In this document: piece by piece, positions 1 through 8,496 of the stretch
Position numbering within the stretch: the first letter of the stretch is position 1
Layout of the letters: every line of letters begins with the position of its first letter
Assembly: GCF_013185195.1 (NCBI RefSeq)
Contig: NZ_JAAZWC010000001.1
Coordinates: forward strand, 221,758 to 285,757
Length of the DNA: 64,000 nucleotides
Direction of reading: 5' to 3'
Source: Saccharibacillus qingshengii
Lineage (GTDB): Bacteria; Bacillota; Bacilli; Paenibacillales; Paenibacillaceae
Program-made: the position numbers and the translations under genes
Notes under the pieces: generated by a model
The model's database searches: none
Told to the model about the DNA's origin: nothing
The model's input: only the letters and a program-made list of their open reading frames with translations

Positions 1-1
1 G

Positions 2-316
2 GACCAAATCTTCCACAACACGAAGAATGCCGCTTACGAGATCATCAACGCCAAAGGATCGACGTATTATGCGATTGCCCTTGCCTTGGACCGCATCGTA
101 ACCGCCATCTTGCAGAATGAAAGTTCCGTATTGAACGTATCGACACTGCTGGACAACTATCACGGTATTTCCGACGTCTATCTCGGACTGCCATGTGTCG
201 TCGACAGCTCCGGTGTCCGCGAGCATCTGGAAATTCCGATGAACGACAAAGAGCTGGAACTGCTCAATGCTTCGGCAAACAAGCTCAAATCGGAAATTGC
301 CAAAGTCAACCTGTAA
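2..316 (+). CDS. ldh: L-lactate dehydrogenase, C-terminal part
   Basis: This is the last 104 residues of an NAD-dependent L-lactate dehydrogenase, which interconverts pyruvate and lactate in the cytosol during fermentation. The gene enters from the left edge of the window, so the NAD-binding domain and catalytic residues are not visible. The visible part carries the LDH C-terminal pattern: a stretch reading AYEIINAKGSTYYAIA, then the segment around SVLNVSTLLDNYHG, then the GVREHLEIPMN segment close to the end. The stop is followed after about 20 bases by a strong bidirectional hairpin, so it is the last gene of its transcript. Identification is from recognised family sequence. Confidence 0.93.
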   Translation, partial: DQIFHNTKNAAYEIINAKGSTYYAIALALDRIVTAILQNESSVLNVSTLLDNYHGISDVYLGLPCVVDSSGVREHLEIPMNDKELELLNASANKLKSEIAKVNL

Positions 317-334
317 GATAAACGGCGATATGTC

Positions 335-374
335 AAAAAGCCCGGGTTTCTCCAAAGAGAAACCCGGGCTTTTC
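335..374. terminator. Bidirectional intrinsic terminator
   Basis: A long stem, with arms AAAAGCCCGGGTTTCTC and GAGAAACCCGGGCTTTT around a loop of a few bases, lies between the convergent ldh and the YcdB-like gene. A and T runs on both sides let it stop transcription from either direction. Confidence 0.9.
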
Positions 375-404
375 CGTATGGCTGAAGCAGGATTCGGTCT
401 CCGG

Positions 405-1490
405 CTACAGCCTTATGATCTCGGCGCGAACCAGCTGGCCGGTGAACGCATCGCACACAAACTCGCTTTCTTCGATCCAGATCAGCGAGGCTTGCTTTGC
501 TTCGCCTTCTTCGCTGTCGGTCAGCACATAATAAGGCAGCACTCGAATTTGTCCGCGAAGATTCTGCCAAGCTTCGTCTTCGGCTAATCGGGGCTTATCG
601 AAGGCTTCGGCAAAACGTTCCAGACGAACCCGGCGGAATTGAAGCTCGTCGGAAACGGCCGACAGCCTTCCGGTACGCCGATCTACATACAAATCGAGAC
701 AGGCGCCCAGCACCGGAATGCCGTGAACAAGGCGGTACACGCGGACATGGACAGAGCTGCCCACCGTTTGAAACGAAGAGCGTTCCCTGCCGGCGAGAAA
801 CGCCCAGCGGTAAGCTCGAGGACGTGGACTTCTCAGCAGATAGTCAAGCACGGAGCCGCGAACGCGCCGCAGTTCATCGCGTTCCAGAGGCTCCGATCTG
901 TTCGGATCGCCGGCAGGCAGACGGCCCTGAAGCGGGCGGATCGGGGCGGCTGGGCTTCGCTTGACTCCCCCGCCGCCGCGCAGGTCGATCCATTCCCAAG
1001 GCCCCAACTTCTCGCTTTGAACGATCCTGCGGCCTTCCCGGTCATAGGCGCGCGGCGGGAACAGATAGAACGGCCGAACCGAGGAGACATCCAGTGCATA
1101 TACCGCCCGGAGGCAGGAGGCGTCTTCAGGCGGATGGATCCCGGAAGGAGACTCTTGGGTCGGAGGCGGTTCGAATCGGCAGGGTGTCCAATCGGTCTGC
1201 AGATCGAGAAGTTCGCCTGCAGCGTCCATACGCAGGAACAGATGCGGGCCCCGATAGAAAGCAATACCGCCGTGCTGCCGTCCGTATTCCAGCAGCCGTT
1301 CATTCTTGTCCAGCTCAAGTGCCCGGACAGGCATCAATTCATCCGGATCGATATCGGGCCGAACACGTGCAATCAGCTCTTGGGCGCGGTCTGCGCAGAA
1401 GGAACTTTCCGCGCCGGAGAGAAACCGGACATCCCCGGGATTCTCGATCCGGATCCCCGAAAGCGGATCATGGCCGTCACGTTTTGTCAA
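405..1490 (-). CDS. YcdB/PepSY-like hypothetical protein
   Basis: A 361-residue protein of unknown function. Its second half contains a segment (HVRVYRLVHGIPVLGACLDLYVDRRTGRLSAV, about residues 245-280) that resembles the YcdB/YcdC and PepSY-type repeats found in Bacillales proteins, where a conserved 'NGIPV' strand is followed by a 'D..TG.' turn. No signal peptide or membrane segment is evident, although that repeat family is often exported. The TTG start is supported by a GGGGGAG ribosome binding site seven or eight bases upstream. It starts 21 bases after the DUF3900 gene, so the two are probably co-transcribed. The relation to YcdB is inferred from the motif, not from a search. Confidence 0.6.
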   Translation of the reverse strand: MTKRDGHDPLSGIRIENPGDVRFLSGAESSFCADRAQELIARVRPDIDPDELMPVRALELDKNERLLEYGRQHGGIAFYRGPHLFLRMDAAGELLDLQTDWTPCRFEPPPTQESPSGIHPPEDASCLRAVYALDVSSVRPFYLFPPRAYDREGRRIVQSEKLGPWEWIDLRGGGGVKRSPAAPIRPLQGRLPAGDPNRSEPLERDELRRVRGSVLDYLLRSPRPRAYRWAFLAGRERSSFQTVGSSVHVRVYRLVHGIPVLGACLDLYVDRRTGRLSAVSDELQFRRVRLERFAEAFDKPRLAEDEAWQNLRGQIRVLPYYVLTDSEEGEAKQASLIWIEESEFVCDAFTGQLVRAEIIRL

Positions 1491-1511
1491 AGGCGTCTCC
1501 CCCTTGGCGAT

Positions 1512-2603
1512 TTAGTACGGAAGACCGTCGCCTGGCTCTTCCTTGCGTTCGAGCAGACGCTTGGCTACCGTCTCGAAATCTTCGGGCTGAAGCAGCTCGA
1601 CCGGAGAATGTCCTTTGTCGAACACAAACGACTCCCCTTCCAGAATAACCGCATAACGGCCGTTCAGACGGGTAATATGCACGCCGTATCCAAAGTCCGC
1701 CAACAGACCTTTGATCTGGCTGTTGCCTAACTTGAAGCGGACCTCGATTTCCGGCTGGAATTCCGTAATCCGTTCGGCGGCTTCCATCACCTGCTGGGGT
1801 TCCCACTTTTCCTGAATATCCCGTTTGTCGCTCGCTGTCCACAATTCGAGATCGTGTTCTTCGCGCTGCCGCTCTTCGCTTGTCTCGTCCGGCCATTTTT
1901 CTTCGACATAAGTCTGAACAAATTCCATCACGCGCTCGTTTACGATCTCCGGCATCGACTGCTCGTAGACGACAAATTTCAGGAAATCTTCGAAATATCG
2001 GGCATGCGAAGGTTGATGGATCTTCAATTCCCAGTCTTCGGTCATCCCCGCTTCCGGCATATGCGGATACATGATCGACTTGATGTTCTTGGTACTGATC
2101 GCCATTTCCACTTCGTCGATCAGGTTCTGCTCATCGGAGATCCGGGCGATCTTGTTCTCGAAGTCGCATTTCATGACGAAAATAAACGGATCGTCGGAAT
2201 GCGTCGTCATTTTGGCCCGGGTGAGTACCAATGCACCGCCGCGGACCGATCCCGTATCCAGATAATTGCGCACCAGATCGTCGCAGGCGTTTTTGAAGTC
2301 TTCTTTGCCGTCCGCGGTCCGCATCCGGTTGAACATATTGAAGTTCGGGTTGCTGTCCAGCTCGTAGCCCGGCTCCACGATAAACGTTCCGATCTTGGTG
2401 GGCGCCTGCTCGGTCAGCGGATTTTTCTCCACTTTCCGTTTGGCGATCCGCGAAAACTCGCTGTCGAGAAATTTTTTGACCGGACTGTCTTCATAATCGT
2501 AATCGTCCATGGTCTGATAATGCTTGTAACCCCGGGCCCCCTGGCCTTCACGGCCTTCAACCTGGATCACGAAAAAAGACAAATATTCGATATCGAAACG
2601 CAT
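1512..2603 (-). CDS. DUF3900 family protein
   Basis: A 363-residue cytosolic protein recognised as a DUF3900-type protein from its opening (MRFDIEYLSFFVIQVEG), the central TSVRGGALVLTRAK-like region and the 'SIMYPHMPE' segment, all characteristic of a Paenibacillus/Bacillus family of about 360 residues. The function of the family is not established. The protein is acidic, lacks signal or membrane segments and appears full length. It is first in a probable two-gene transcript with the YcdB-like gene. The start follows an AAGGGG motif about 11 bases upstream. Confidence 0.72.
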   Translation of the reverse strand: MRFDIEYLSFFVIQVEGREGQGARGYKHYQTMDDYDYEDSPVKKFLDSEFSRIAKRKVEKNPLTEQAPTKIGTFIVEPGYELDSNPNFNMFNRMRTADGKEDFKNACDDLVRNYLDTGSVRGGALVLTRAKMTTHSDDPFIFVMKCDFENKIARISDEQNLIDEVEMAISTKNIKSIMYPHMPEAGMTEDWELKIHQPSHARYFEDFLKFVVYEQSMPEIVNERVMEFVQTYVEEKWPDETSEERQREEHDLELWTASDKRDIQEKWEPQQVMEAAERITEFQPEIEVRFKLGNSQIKGLLADFGYGVHITRLNGRYAVILEGESFVFDKGHSPVELLQPEDFETVAKRLLERKEEPGDGLPY

Positions 2604-2783
2604 TTCGGTTTAGACCCCTTCTGCCTTCGGGCTGTTTCCCCGCTCCGTAAGGCCTTGATAACCGCCGTGCTTGATCGCATGTTCCGGCAGCAAACTTCCT
2701 GTCTGACTACGATAGCACGATGGCCGAAAATGAACAATCCGGGAGTAGAGAAAATCGGTCCCGCATCGCTAAAGTCTCCATTC

Positions 2784-2821
2784 AAAAAACGCGGTTCGCC
2801 GCTTTGGGCGCAACCGCGTTT
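2784..2821 (-). terminator. Intrinsic terminator of the 116-residue gene
   Basis: On the minus strand a hairpin with arms AACGCGGTT and AACCGCGTT and a 15-base loop is followed by a run of six T. It sits about 50 bases past the stop of the gene at 2869-3219. The rest of the 2604-2868 gap shows nothing else I can name. Confidence 0.85.
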
Positions 2822-2868
2822 GGATAGGCTCGGACCGAAATCCTAAGGCCCATGGAATGACTACACTC

Positions 2869-3219
2869 TTACTTGCCCTGCCGCTGCTGCATGAACTCCA
2901 GCCCTTTTTGCAGCAGTTCCTGCATGGAGCCGAACTGCGTATTGGCATTCACCTTCTCGTCCAGCTCCTCCGGCGGAACCTGCTGCAGAGCGTTCGCGTC
3001 GCTGCCGCCGATTCCGAACTTTTGCAGCATTTCCGCGGCCGACTTGAACGGAGTATACTTTTGCAAAAACTCCGAATTCAGCAGTTGGTCCAGCGGCAGC
3101 TTTTGCAGGATTTCGCCTAAAGGAAGTTTGTTCAGCATCTCCGCCAATCCGCCGGTTCCGCCTGCACCTCCTTGAAGCTTGCCCAGCATATCTCCCAGTC
3201 CTCCAAGATTGAATCCCAT
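2869..3219 (-). CDS. Small Gly/Leu-rich conserved hypothetical protein
   Basis: A 116-residue protein with a glycine-rich N-terminus (GFNLGGLGDMLGKLQGGAGG) followed by repeated amphipathic leucine-rich turns such as LNKLPLGEILQKLPLDQLL. It has no signal peptide, no membrane segment and no catalytic motif I can see. The strong AAGGAGG site eight bases before the ATG and the terminator just downstream indicate a real single-gene transcript. I do not recognise a characterised family. The composition suggests a helical self-associating protein, which is inference only. Confidence 0.75.
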   Translation of the reverse strand: MGFNLGGLGDMLGKLQGGAGGTGGLAEMLNKLPLGEILQKLPLDQLLNSEFLQKYTPFKSAAEMLQKFGIGGSDANALQQVPPEELDEKVNANTQFGSMQELLQKGLEFMQQRQGK

Positions 3220-3282
3220 TTCGATAACCTCCTTAGATTCGGAAAAGCCGCGGCGCAGAGACCGCCTTTTTCCGTCACGTAC

Positions 3283-4263
3283 TTAGGAGTTCTTACCCTT
3301 ATCTCCCGGCAGCTTAACATCCAGGCGATCCATCGCTTCTTCCTTCTCCCGATTCGTTACGTGTGTGTATACGGTTGTCGTCTGGATCGAAGCATGCCCG
3401 AGCATTTCCTGAACCGTCCGCAGATCCGCGCCCCGGCGCAGCAGCATGGTCGCAAACGAATGCCGCAGTTTGTGGCTCGAATACGCAATACGCTGGTTGG
3501 GATCCAGATCCTGCTGAAATCGGTCAAACGTATCGGCGGCCAGCTGCTGGATCGCACGAATCGACATCCGGCGGCCTTTTTGCGAAACGAACAGCGCTTC
3601 TTCCCGCTGCGTCCACGGCGAGAGGCGCTGCGCAATCGCTTCCTCCAACACGCCGCCTACCGCTTCGGGAACCGGAAGCGTACGCCATTTGCGCCCTTTG
3701 CCGAACACCTGGAGCGTGCGCCGCTCGGCATTGTAATGGGAGACATTGAGCGCGTGAACTTCGCCGACCCGCAGCCCCATGTAGGCCATAAGCAGGAAAA
3801 TCGCCAGATTGCGCCCCCGATATTTGCCTTCAACCGCTTCCAGGAACACGCCGATCTGCCGTTCGTCCAGATAGACGGGGGCCCGGTTCGTTTCGGTTTT
3901 GGCTTTTTTGATCCCGAATGCCGGGTTGTGCTCCAGCAGCTCGAGTTCGATCAGCGCTTTGAAAAAACACTGCACGGCGGCATGTTTGCGATTGCGCGTC
4001 GCGTCCCCCGCCCCTTCGCGTCTGGCACTCGACAGGAAAGACATCACATGAATTTTCTTGACCGTATTCAGTTCCCGTCCGTTCAGTGCGATCAGAAAAT
4101 GCCGTACGTCGCTGAGATAATTTTTTTGCGTATAATCGGTATATCCCGCGTCCTGCATCCAGATCAGAAAAGCTTCCAGATACTCGGTATAAGTCTCGCA
4201 GGCTTCGTCGTCGGGAATCCGGATCGTCGTCATGGTCAAGTTCGCCCCGTTTCCGCTTATCAA
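3283..4263 (-). CDS. Tyrosine recombinase / integrase
   Basis: A 326-residue tyrosine site-specific recombinase. Residues about 25-115 form the N-terminal SAM-like DNA-binding domain and residues about 130-310 the catalytic domain. The active-site set is complete: Arg165 in MGLRVGE, the Lys in GKGRKWR near 190, His264 and Arg267 in SSHKLRH, His290 in MLGHASI and the nucleophile Tyr299 in TVYTHV. Length and order match stand-alone XerC/XerD-like integrases. No attachment sites or mobile-element genes are next to it, so it may be a chromosomal XerD-like paralogue or an orphan of a lost element. The listed start is a TTG. An ATG at 4233 (316 residues) is equally plausible. Confidence 0.9.
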   Translation of the reverse strand: MISGNGANLTMTTIRIPDDEACETYTEYLEAFLIWMQDAGYTDYTQKNYLSDVRHFLIALNGRELNTVKKIHVMSFLSSARREGAGDATRNRKHAAVQCFFKALIELELLEHNPAFGIKKAKTETNRAPVYLDERQIGVFLEAVEGKYRGRNLAIFLLMAYMGLRVGEVHALNVSHYNAERRTLQVFGKGRKWRTLPVPEAVGGVLEEAIAQRLSPWTQREEALFVSQKGRRMSIRAIQQLAADTFDRFQQDLDPNQRIAYSSHKLRHSFATMLLRRGADLRTVQEMLGHASIQTTTVYTHVTNREKEEAMDRLDVKLPGDKGKNS

Positions 4264-4388
4264 GTTTCTTCTATAATATTGTGGACTAATTCGGGGTTGC
4301 CTGGCAAGTTTTGTTCAAAGCTTCGGCAACTCTTTGGGTGGCCTTAACGTTAAAGAACCGAAAAGGATAAAATAGGAAATCAAAAAAG

Positions 4389-4411
4389 TAACATATTTAT
4401 TATTATGTAAA
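4389..4411. promoter_or_regulatory. 18-bp imperfect palindrome, copy 1
   Basis: About 30 bases ahead of the first propeller gene lies ACATAT, six bases, TTATGT, followed by AAAC. The same layout recurs near 10767 and 16765. It is a candidate operator; the binding protein is unknown. Confidence 0.4.
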
Positions 4412-4441
4412 CTAAATTTATTCTGCAAAGAGAGGTCCTTG

Positions 4442-5761
4442 ATGATGCCAAAAAATGCTCGTGTGATGACTGCTGTGATCTCATTCGGACTCGTCTGCTC
4501 CATCCTGCCTTCCGCTGCCGCTTCTCCTGTTGTTTCCTATACCAATTCTGCTATTGTCAGTGCGGAAAACGAGAACGTTCCGGCGTTGAAGACGCTGTGG
4601 AAAACACAAATGGATTCTTCGCCTGCCGAAGGAGTTATTCGCTCGGCTGCACGGACCTCCGGCGGGCTCGTCTTTTTCCCAAAAGGAGGAAAGTTGTACG
4701 CGGCTGCCGCTTCAACCGGACGAACCCGCTGGACCGCAAACGTCAAACCGGCTTCTCCGGTAATGCTTAGCCAAAATACACTGTATGTCGTAGACGCTGC
4801 CGGCATGCTTCGGGCGCTGAACATGCAGACGGGACGGCAGCTCTGGCAAACCCAAACGGGTTTCAAGCCTCAAACGTCGACTATCACTTCTTCCCTGTCT
4901 GCAGGCATTCTCTATGTCGGCGGTCCGCTCGCTTTGAAAGCCTATGATCCCGCAACCGGCAGGCAGCTGTGGAAAACGTCGACCGAAAGCGAATACGGCG
5001 GTCCGACCTCCTATGGCGTGTATGACGGGATCCTGGTCGTCTCCTCGGTCGTCAGCGGAGCGCTGACCTTCGATCAGTACAAAGCCTACAATCCGAAAAC
5101 AGGGCGGAATTTGTGGACGCTCAACAGCAGCCACGGCCCTGTACTCGAGTTTCGACACGGTCTTCTGTATCTGCGCAATACCGCTCAATGGGCATCCCCG
5201 AATCATGCGGCCAAGCTTGATCAAGTCGAGATCAAGACCGGCCGAATAAAAACTTCGTACGATTACGTTCAGGTTGTAGACGGTTTGTACCAATCGGCGG
5301 AGCAGCTCGTGGTTGAAGGGGACTATGTGTATGTCGCAATGGAGAAGTATACCGCAGGCGTGCTGGAAGGGATTGCTCCCGTCCTGTACCGGTTTGATCT
5401 GAATCAAGACCCCAATAAGCAAAAGCCTGTCGTTTATGAAGGGTACGGCAAATTCCTGGCGGGGCCCTATAAGAACCGGCTGTTTTTCCAAGACGGTCTG
5501 AGCCTGAATTCGCTGCTGCCGGGCCAAAAAGAAACGACGACGTACAAGCTTGCGGGTAATCCGCTTGCCCGGCTCGATCTGCACGAAGCCGGACTGTATG
5601 CGGGACTGAGCGATGGCAAATTCTATTTGATCGATCTGGCTTCGGGCCAAACATCGGGCGTAGTCGATACCGGCAGCCGAACCTATGGCGAGACTCTTTT
5701 GGTAGGTCGTACCGTGCTGATCCAAACGGAAAAAGAACTGATTGCCGTCAAGCATCCTTGA
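4442..5761 (+). CDS. Secreted PQQ-type beta-propeller protein, copy 1
   Basis: A protein of about 439 residues with an N-terminal signal peptide (basic start, hydrophobic VMTAVISFGLVCSILPSAAAS) and repeated PQQ-like blades of the form 'LYA.....G...W', for example KLYAAAASTGRTRWTA, LRALNMQTGRQLWQT and LKAYDPATGRQLWKT. Such propellers act outside the membrane as scaffolds or binding surfaces; here there is no quinoprotein dehydrogenase domain, so an enzymatic role is not supported. Three starts lie in a row (TTG 4439, ATG 4442, ATG 4445). The AGAGAGG site fits 4442 best. A paralogue follows directly at 5870, and two decayed relatives lie at 10.8-12 kb. Its C-terminal residues ending ELIAVKHP are the template for recognising those remnants. 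Confidence 0.85.
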   Translation: MMPKNARVMTAVISFGLVCSILPSAAASPVVSYTNSAIVSAENENVPALKTLWKTQMDSSPAEGVIRSAARTSGGLVFFPKGGKLYAAAASTGRTRWTANVKPASPVMLSQNTLYVVDAAGMLRALNMQTGRQLWQTQTGFKPQTSTITSSLSAGILYVGGPLALKAYDPATGRQLWKTSTESEYGGPTSYGVYDGILVVSSVVSGALTFDQYKAYNPKTGRNLWTLNSSHGPVLEFRHGLLYLRNTAQWASPNHAAKLDQVEIKTGRIKTSYDYVQVVDGLYQSAEQLVVEGDYVYVAMEKYTAGVLEGIAPVLYRFDLNQDPNKQKPVVYEGYGKFLAGPYKNRLFFQDGLSLNSLLPGQKETTTYKLAGNPLARLDLHEAGLYAGLSDGKFYLIDLASGQTSGVVDTGSRTYGETLLVGRTVLIQTEKELIAVKHP

Positions 5762-5869
5762 ACGTAAAAGCTACATTTCCTTCTCCGCAGGACCGATAAT
5801 AACTGAATAAGTAACTGCTGCCTTGTCAGGATTCAAGGCGGCTATTCGACTCCGGGAGGATTACAAAAC

Positions 5870-7258
5870 ATGAGAAAATTACGTACAGCCGCCGTCGTGG
5901 CGGCCGTTCTGCTGAGCGTAGGCACCGTATCGGCCGCCGGTACGGCACAGGCGAAGAACGAGAATAAACCTGCCCAGAAAAACGAACAAGGGCAAAAGAA
6001 CGTTCAAAGTCAGAAGAAAGCGGACGGCAAAATCGCCGGAGACAAGAAAAGACCTGCGGCGGCCCAAGCTCCTCTGCTCAAAGCCGCATGGGAAATATCG
6101 ATGCAGGAGGCCGAGGTTCCCGGCGCGGCTGTTCAAACTGCGGACGGACTCTTTTTCTACGAATCGGACGGTTCTCTTCGCGCCGCGGATGCCGCAACCG
6201 GCAAACTTAGATGGAGTTACGCCGGCGGAATCCTTCCGTCTGCATCGGCCAATGCTTCTGTATTCCTGATCGAAGAAAACGAACGGATCACCAAACTGGA
6301 CAGCCAAAAAGGAAAAAAACGCTGGAGCACCGAACTCGGGCATACCGCCGAAGCTTCGGAAGCTTCGCTTCGGGTGCTGCAGGGCAGTCTTTATTATTCC
6401 GACTCTTCGGGCAGGCTGGCCGCTTATCATACCGGAAACGGAAAGCTCAAGTGGGAAAACGACGAGATCCCGTCCGAGACTCTGCAGGTGCTGGGTCGCT
6501 ACGGCGATGTGCTGGCTGCCGAAGGTACGACGCCCGCCGGAGACCGAATCCTGTACGGCGTATATGCGGAAACCGGAAGCCTGCTCTGGCAGATCGAAGG
6601 TTCTTATGAAGTGCTGGGTACGCAAGATGACAAGCTGATCCTGCGCGATTTGTCCGCAACGGCAGCAGTCTCCGCTGACGAAGAAGATTCGGCGGCAGCG
6701 GACTATCTGATTACGCTTGTTCATGCCGATCTGAAAAGCGGAAAACTCACACCGGCCGGGCAGTATGCACCGCTTGAATCGGCGGGGATCGATCTCCAAA
6801 ACAGCCGCACCTTCCTGCAGGGCTCTGTCGGATACTCGGTAGATGAGACGGAAGACGGACTGCAGTTGACCCGCTTTTCTATGTCCCAGGGAAAATATGC
6901 GGACGCGGCCAAGAGCTATGCCAACGCCGGAGACTGGATCGGCGGCCCGGAGCAGGGATGGGCTTTCTTCCAAAAAGAAACAGGATTAACGGGAGTCAAG
7001 TTGGCCAACGGAGTTTCCGTATCGTTTGGAGATCCGGGCAGCAAAGCCGCTATCGCTCCGGTCGTATCCGGGCAGCTGGTCTATGTGGGGCTGGAGAACG
7101 GAGAAATCCATGTATTCAACCTAAAGACGGGCACTCCCGTCGGCAGACTGGCTGCAGGTTCCGGTGATATTCAATCGATTTCGGTGACCAAGTCGGGTCT
7201 GCTGATTCGTACGGACACGAAGTGGCTGGGTCTGACCCTGGCGAAAAGTTCGAAATAA
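5870..7258 (+). CDS. Secreted PQQ-type beta-propeller protein, copy 2
   Basis: A 462-residue paralogue of the preceding protein. A signal peptide (RTAAVVAAVLLSVGTVSAAGTAQA) is followed by a Lys/Gln-rich linker (residues about 27-62, many KN and QK pairs) and then PQQ-like blades such as LRAADAATGKLRWSYAGG and AYHTGNGKLKWEN. The charged linker is absent from copy 1 and may keep the propeller away from the membrane or wall. The ATG follows a GGGAGGA site by nine bases. The 108-base gap from copy 1 has only a weak hairpin without a T run, so read-through from copy 1 is possible. Binding partner unknown. Confidence 0.85.
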   Translation: MRKLRTAAVVAAVLLSVGTVSAAGTAQAKNENKPAQKNEQGQKNVQSQKKADGKIAGDKKRPAAAQAPLLKAAWEISMQEAEVPGAAVQTADGLFFYESDGSLRAADAATGKLRWSYAGGILPSASANASVFLIEENERITKLDSQKGKKRWSTELGHTAEASEASLRVLQGSLYYSDSSGRLAAYHTGNGKLKWENDEIPSETLQVLGRYGDVLAAEGTTPAGDRILYGVYAETGSLLWQIEGSYEVLGTQDDKLILRDLSATAAVSADEEDSAAADYLITLVHADLKSGKLTPAGQYAPLESAGIDLQNSRTFLQGSVGYSVDETEDGLQLTRFSMSQGKYADAAKSYANAGDWIGGPEQGWAFFQKETGLTGVKLANGVSVSFGDPGSKAAIAPVVSGQLVYVGLENGEIHVFNLKTGTPVGRLAAGSGDIQSISVTKSGLLIRTDTKWLGLTLAKSSK

Positions 7259-7339
7259 GCGCACGAATCCCTGCCCGGCAGCTGTGGAGAAACGGATAAA
7301 ATGAAATAACGGACCCTTCTTTGTTTTTCGCGATTCAAT

Positions 7340-7369
7340 TTGTGGTAATTAGCTGGGGTAGGCTAAAAT
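7340..7369 (+). promoter_or_regulatory. Candidate promoter of the esterase gene
   Basis: TTGTGG and TAAAAT are separated by 18 bases, upstream of the palindrome at 7386-7401 and the esterase start. Confidence 0.5.
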
Positions 7370-7385
7370 CCATCAAATCTGCACG

Positions 7386-7401
7386 GGTGCTGATCAGCAC
7401 C
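7386..7401. promoter_or_regulatory. Perfect 16-bp palindrome between promoter and RBS
   Basis: GGTGCTGATCAGCACC is a perfect inverted repeat lying just downstream of the candidate promoter and touching the GGAAGGAG ribosome binding site of the esterase gene. It could be a repressor operator or a translation-limiting hairpin. Confidence 0.5.
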
Positions 7402-7417
7402 GGAAGGAGTCTGTTCC

Positions 7418-8365
7418 ATGACGAATGCCAAGAAGCCCGTTCTCGAATCCGCAGCTCAACAGTTTGCCGACGACAACGCCAAGCCGCCGTTCCTGTCCGA
7501 CCTGGGACCGGAGAAAGGCCGCGAGACCGTCGACCAGGTTCAATCGGGCGATGTATTCAAACCGGATGTCGACATCGAAGACAAGACGATTCCGGGCGGA
7601 CCAAAAGGCGAAGTCTCGATCCGGATTGTGCGTCCAAAAGGAGCAGGTGCCGCTCTCCCCGTTCTTCTCTACACCCATGGTGCAGGCTGGGTATTCGGCA
7701 ATGCGCACACGCATGACCGCCTGATTCGCGAGCTGGCTGTAGGCGCGGAAGTCGCGGTGGTGTTCCCGAATTACAGCCTTTCCCCGGAGAACAAATATCC
7801 GGTGGCGATTGAAGAAATCTACGCCGTGCTCGAATGGATCTCGGCGCAGGGAGCGGCCGAAGGGTTCGATACTTCGAAACTGTATGCAGGCGGCGACAGC
7901 GTCGGCGGCAACATGACGGCTGCGATCACTTTGATGGCCAAAGAACGCAGCGGTCCGAAGATCGCGAAGCAGCTGCTGTTCTATCCCGTCACGGACGCTT
8001 CGTTCGAGACGGAATCGTACAATCAGTTCGCGGAAGGGTACTTCCTCATGAAGGAAGGCATGAAATGGTTCTGGGATCAGTATACGACCGATCCGCAGGA
8101 GCGCGATCAGATCACGGCTTCCCCGCTGCGAGCGACGACCGAGCAGCTGCAGGGACTGCCTGAAGCACTCGTGATTACCGGCGAAGCCGATGTGCTGCGC
8201 GACGAAGGCGAAGCCTACGCCAACAAGCTGCGCGAAGCCGGCGTTCCGGTGACGGCCGTCCGCTTCCAGGGTATCATTCACGACTTTGTGATGCTGAATA
8301 CACTGGCCGAGACGAATGCCAAGAAAGGCGCTATGCTGCTGGCGAATGCCTGGCTGAAGGGCTGA
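7418..8365 (+). CDS. Alpha/beta hydrolase, HSL-type esterase
   Basis: A 315-residue cytosolic carboxylester hydrolase of the hormone-sensitive-lipase family. The oxyanion-hole motif reads HGAGW at residues 87-91 (HGGGW is usual). The nucleophile is Ser161 in GDSVGG, and Asp258 (GEADVLRDEG) and His288 (GIIHDF) complete the triad, all at the expected spacing. The N-terminal 50 residues form the usual cap. Substrate is not predictable, but the family prefers short-chain acyl esters. The start is fixed by GGAAGGAG. A perfect palindrome touching that site suggests repression. Single-gene unit with its own terminator. Confidence 0.9.
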   Translation: MTNAKKPVLESAAQQFADDNAKPPFLSDLGPEKGRETVDQVQSGDVFKPDVDIEDKTIPGGPKGEVSIRIVRPKGAGAALPVLLYTHGAGWVFGNAHTHDRLIRELAVGAEVAVVFPNYSLSPENKYPVAIEEIYAVLEWISAQGAAEGFDTSKLYAGGDSVGGNMTAAITLMAKERSGPKIAKQLLFYPVTDASFETESYNQFAEGYFLMKEGMKWFWDQYTTDPQERDQITASPLRATTEQLQGLPEALVITGEADVLRDEGEAYANKLREAGVPVTAVRFQGIIHDFVMLNTLAETNAKKGAMLLANAWLKG

Positions 8366-8411
8366 TTGCAAGCATCCATACTGTCCGATCAGATTTCGTT
8401 TTCGGAAATAA

Positions 8412-8445
8412 GAAAAAGGCTGCTTCGATAAAGCAGCCTTTTTCT
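8412..8445 (+). terminator. Intrinsic terminator after the esterase gene
   Basis: Arms AAAAAGGCTGCTT and AAGCAGCCTTTTT enclose a short loop, with T and A runs on both sides. It can also serve the convergent anti-sigma gene. Confidence 0.9.
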
Positions 8446-8496
8446 CGTTGCTGTCTTTTTATTTGCGAGCAACTTGCCGCTGCATACTAAATCGCA

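Noticed and set aside
3283..4263. Boundary of a prophage or integrative element
   Set aside because: The tyrosine recombinase has no attachment repeats, excisionase or other mobile-element genes around it.
5818..5840. Terminator between the two propeller genes
   Set aside because: GCCTTG/CAAGGC can pair, but no T run follows on either strand.
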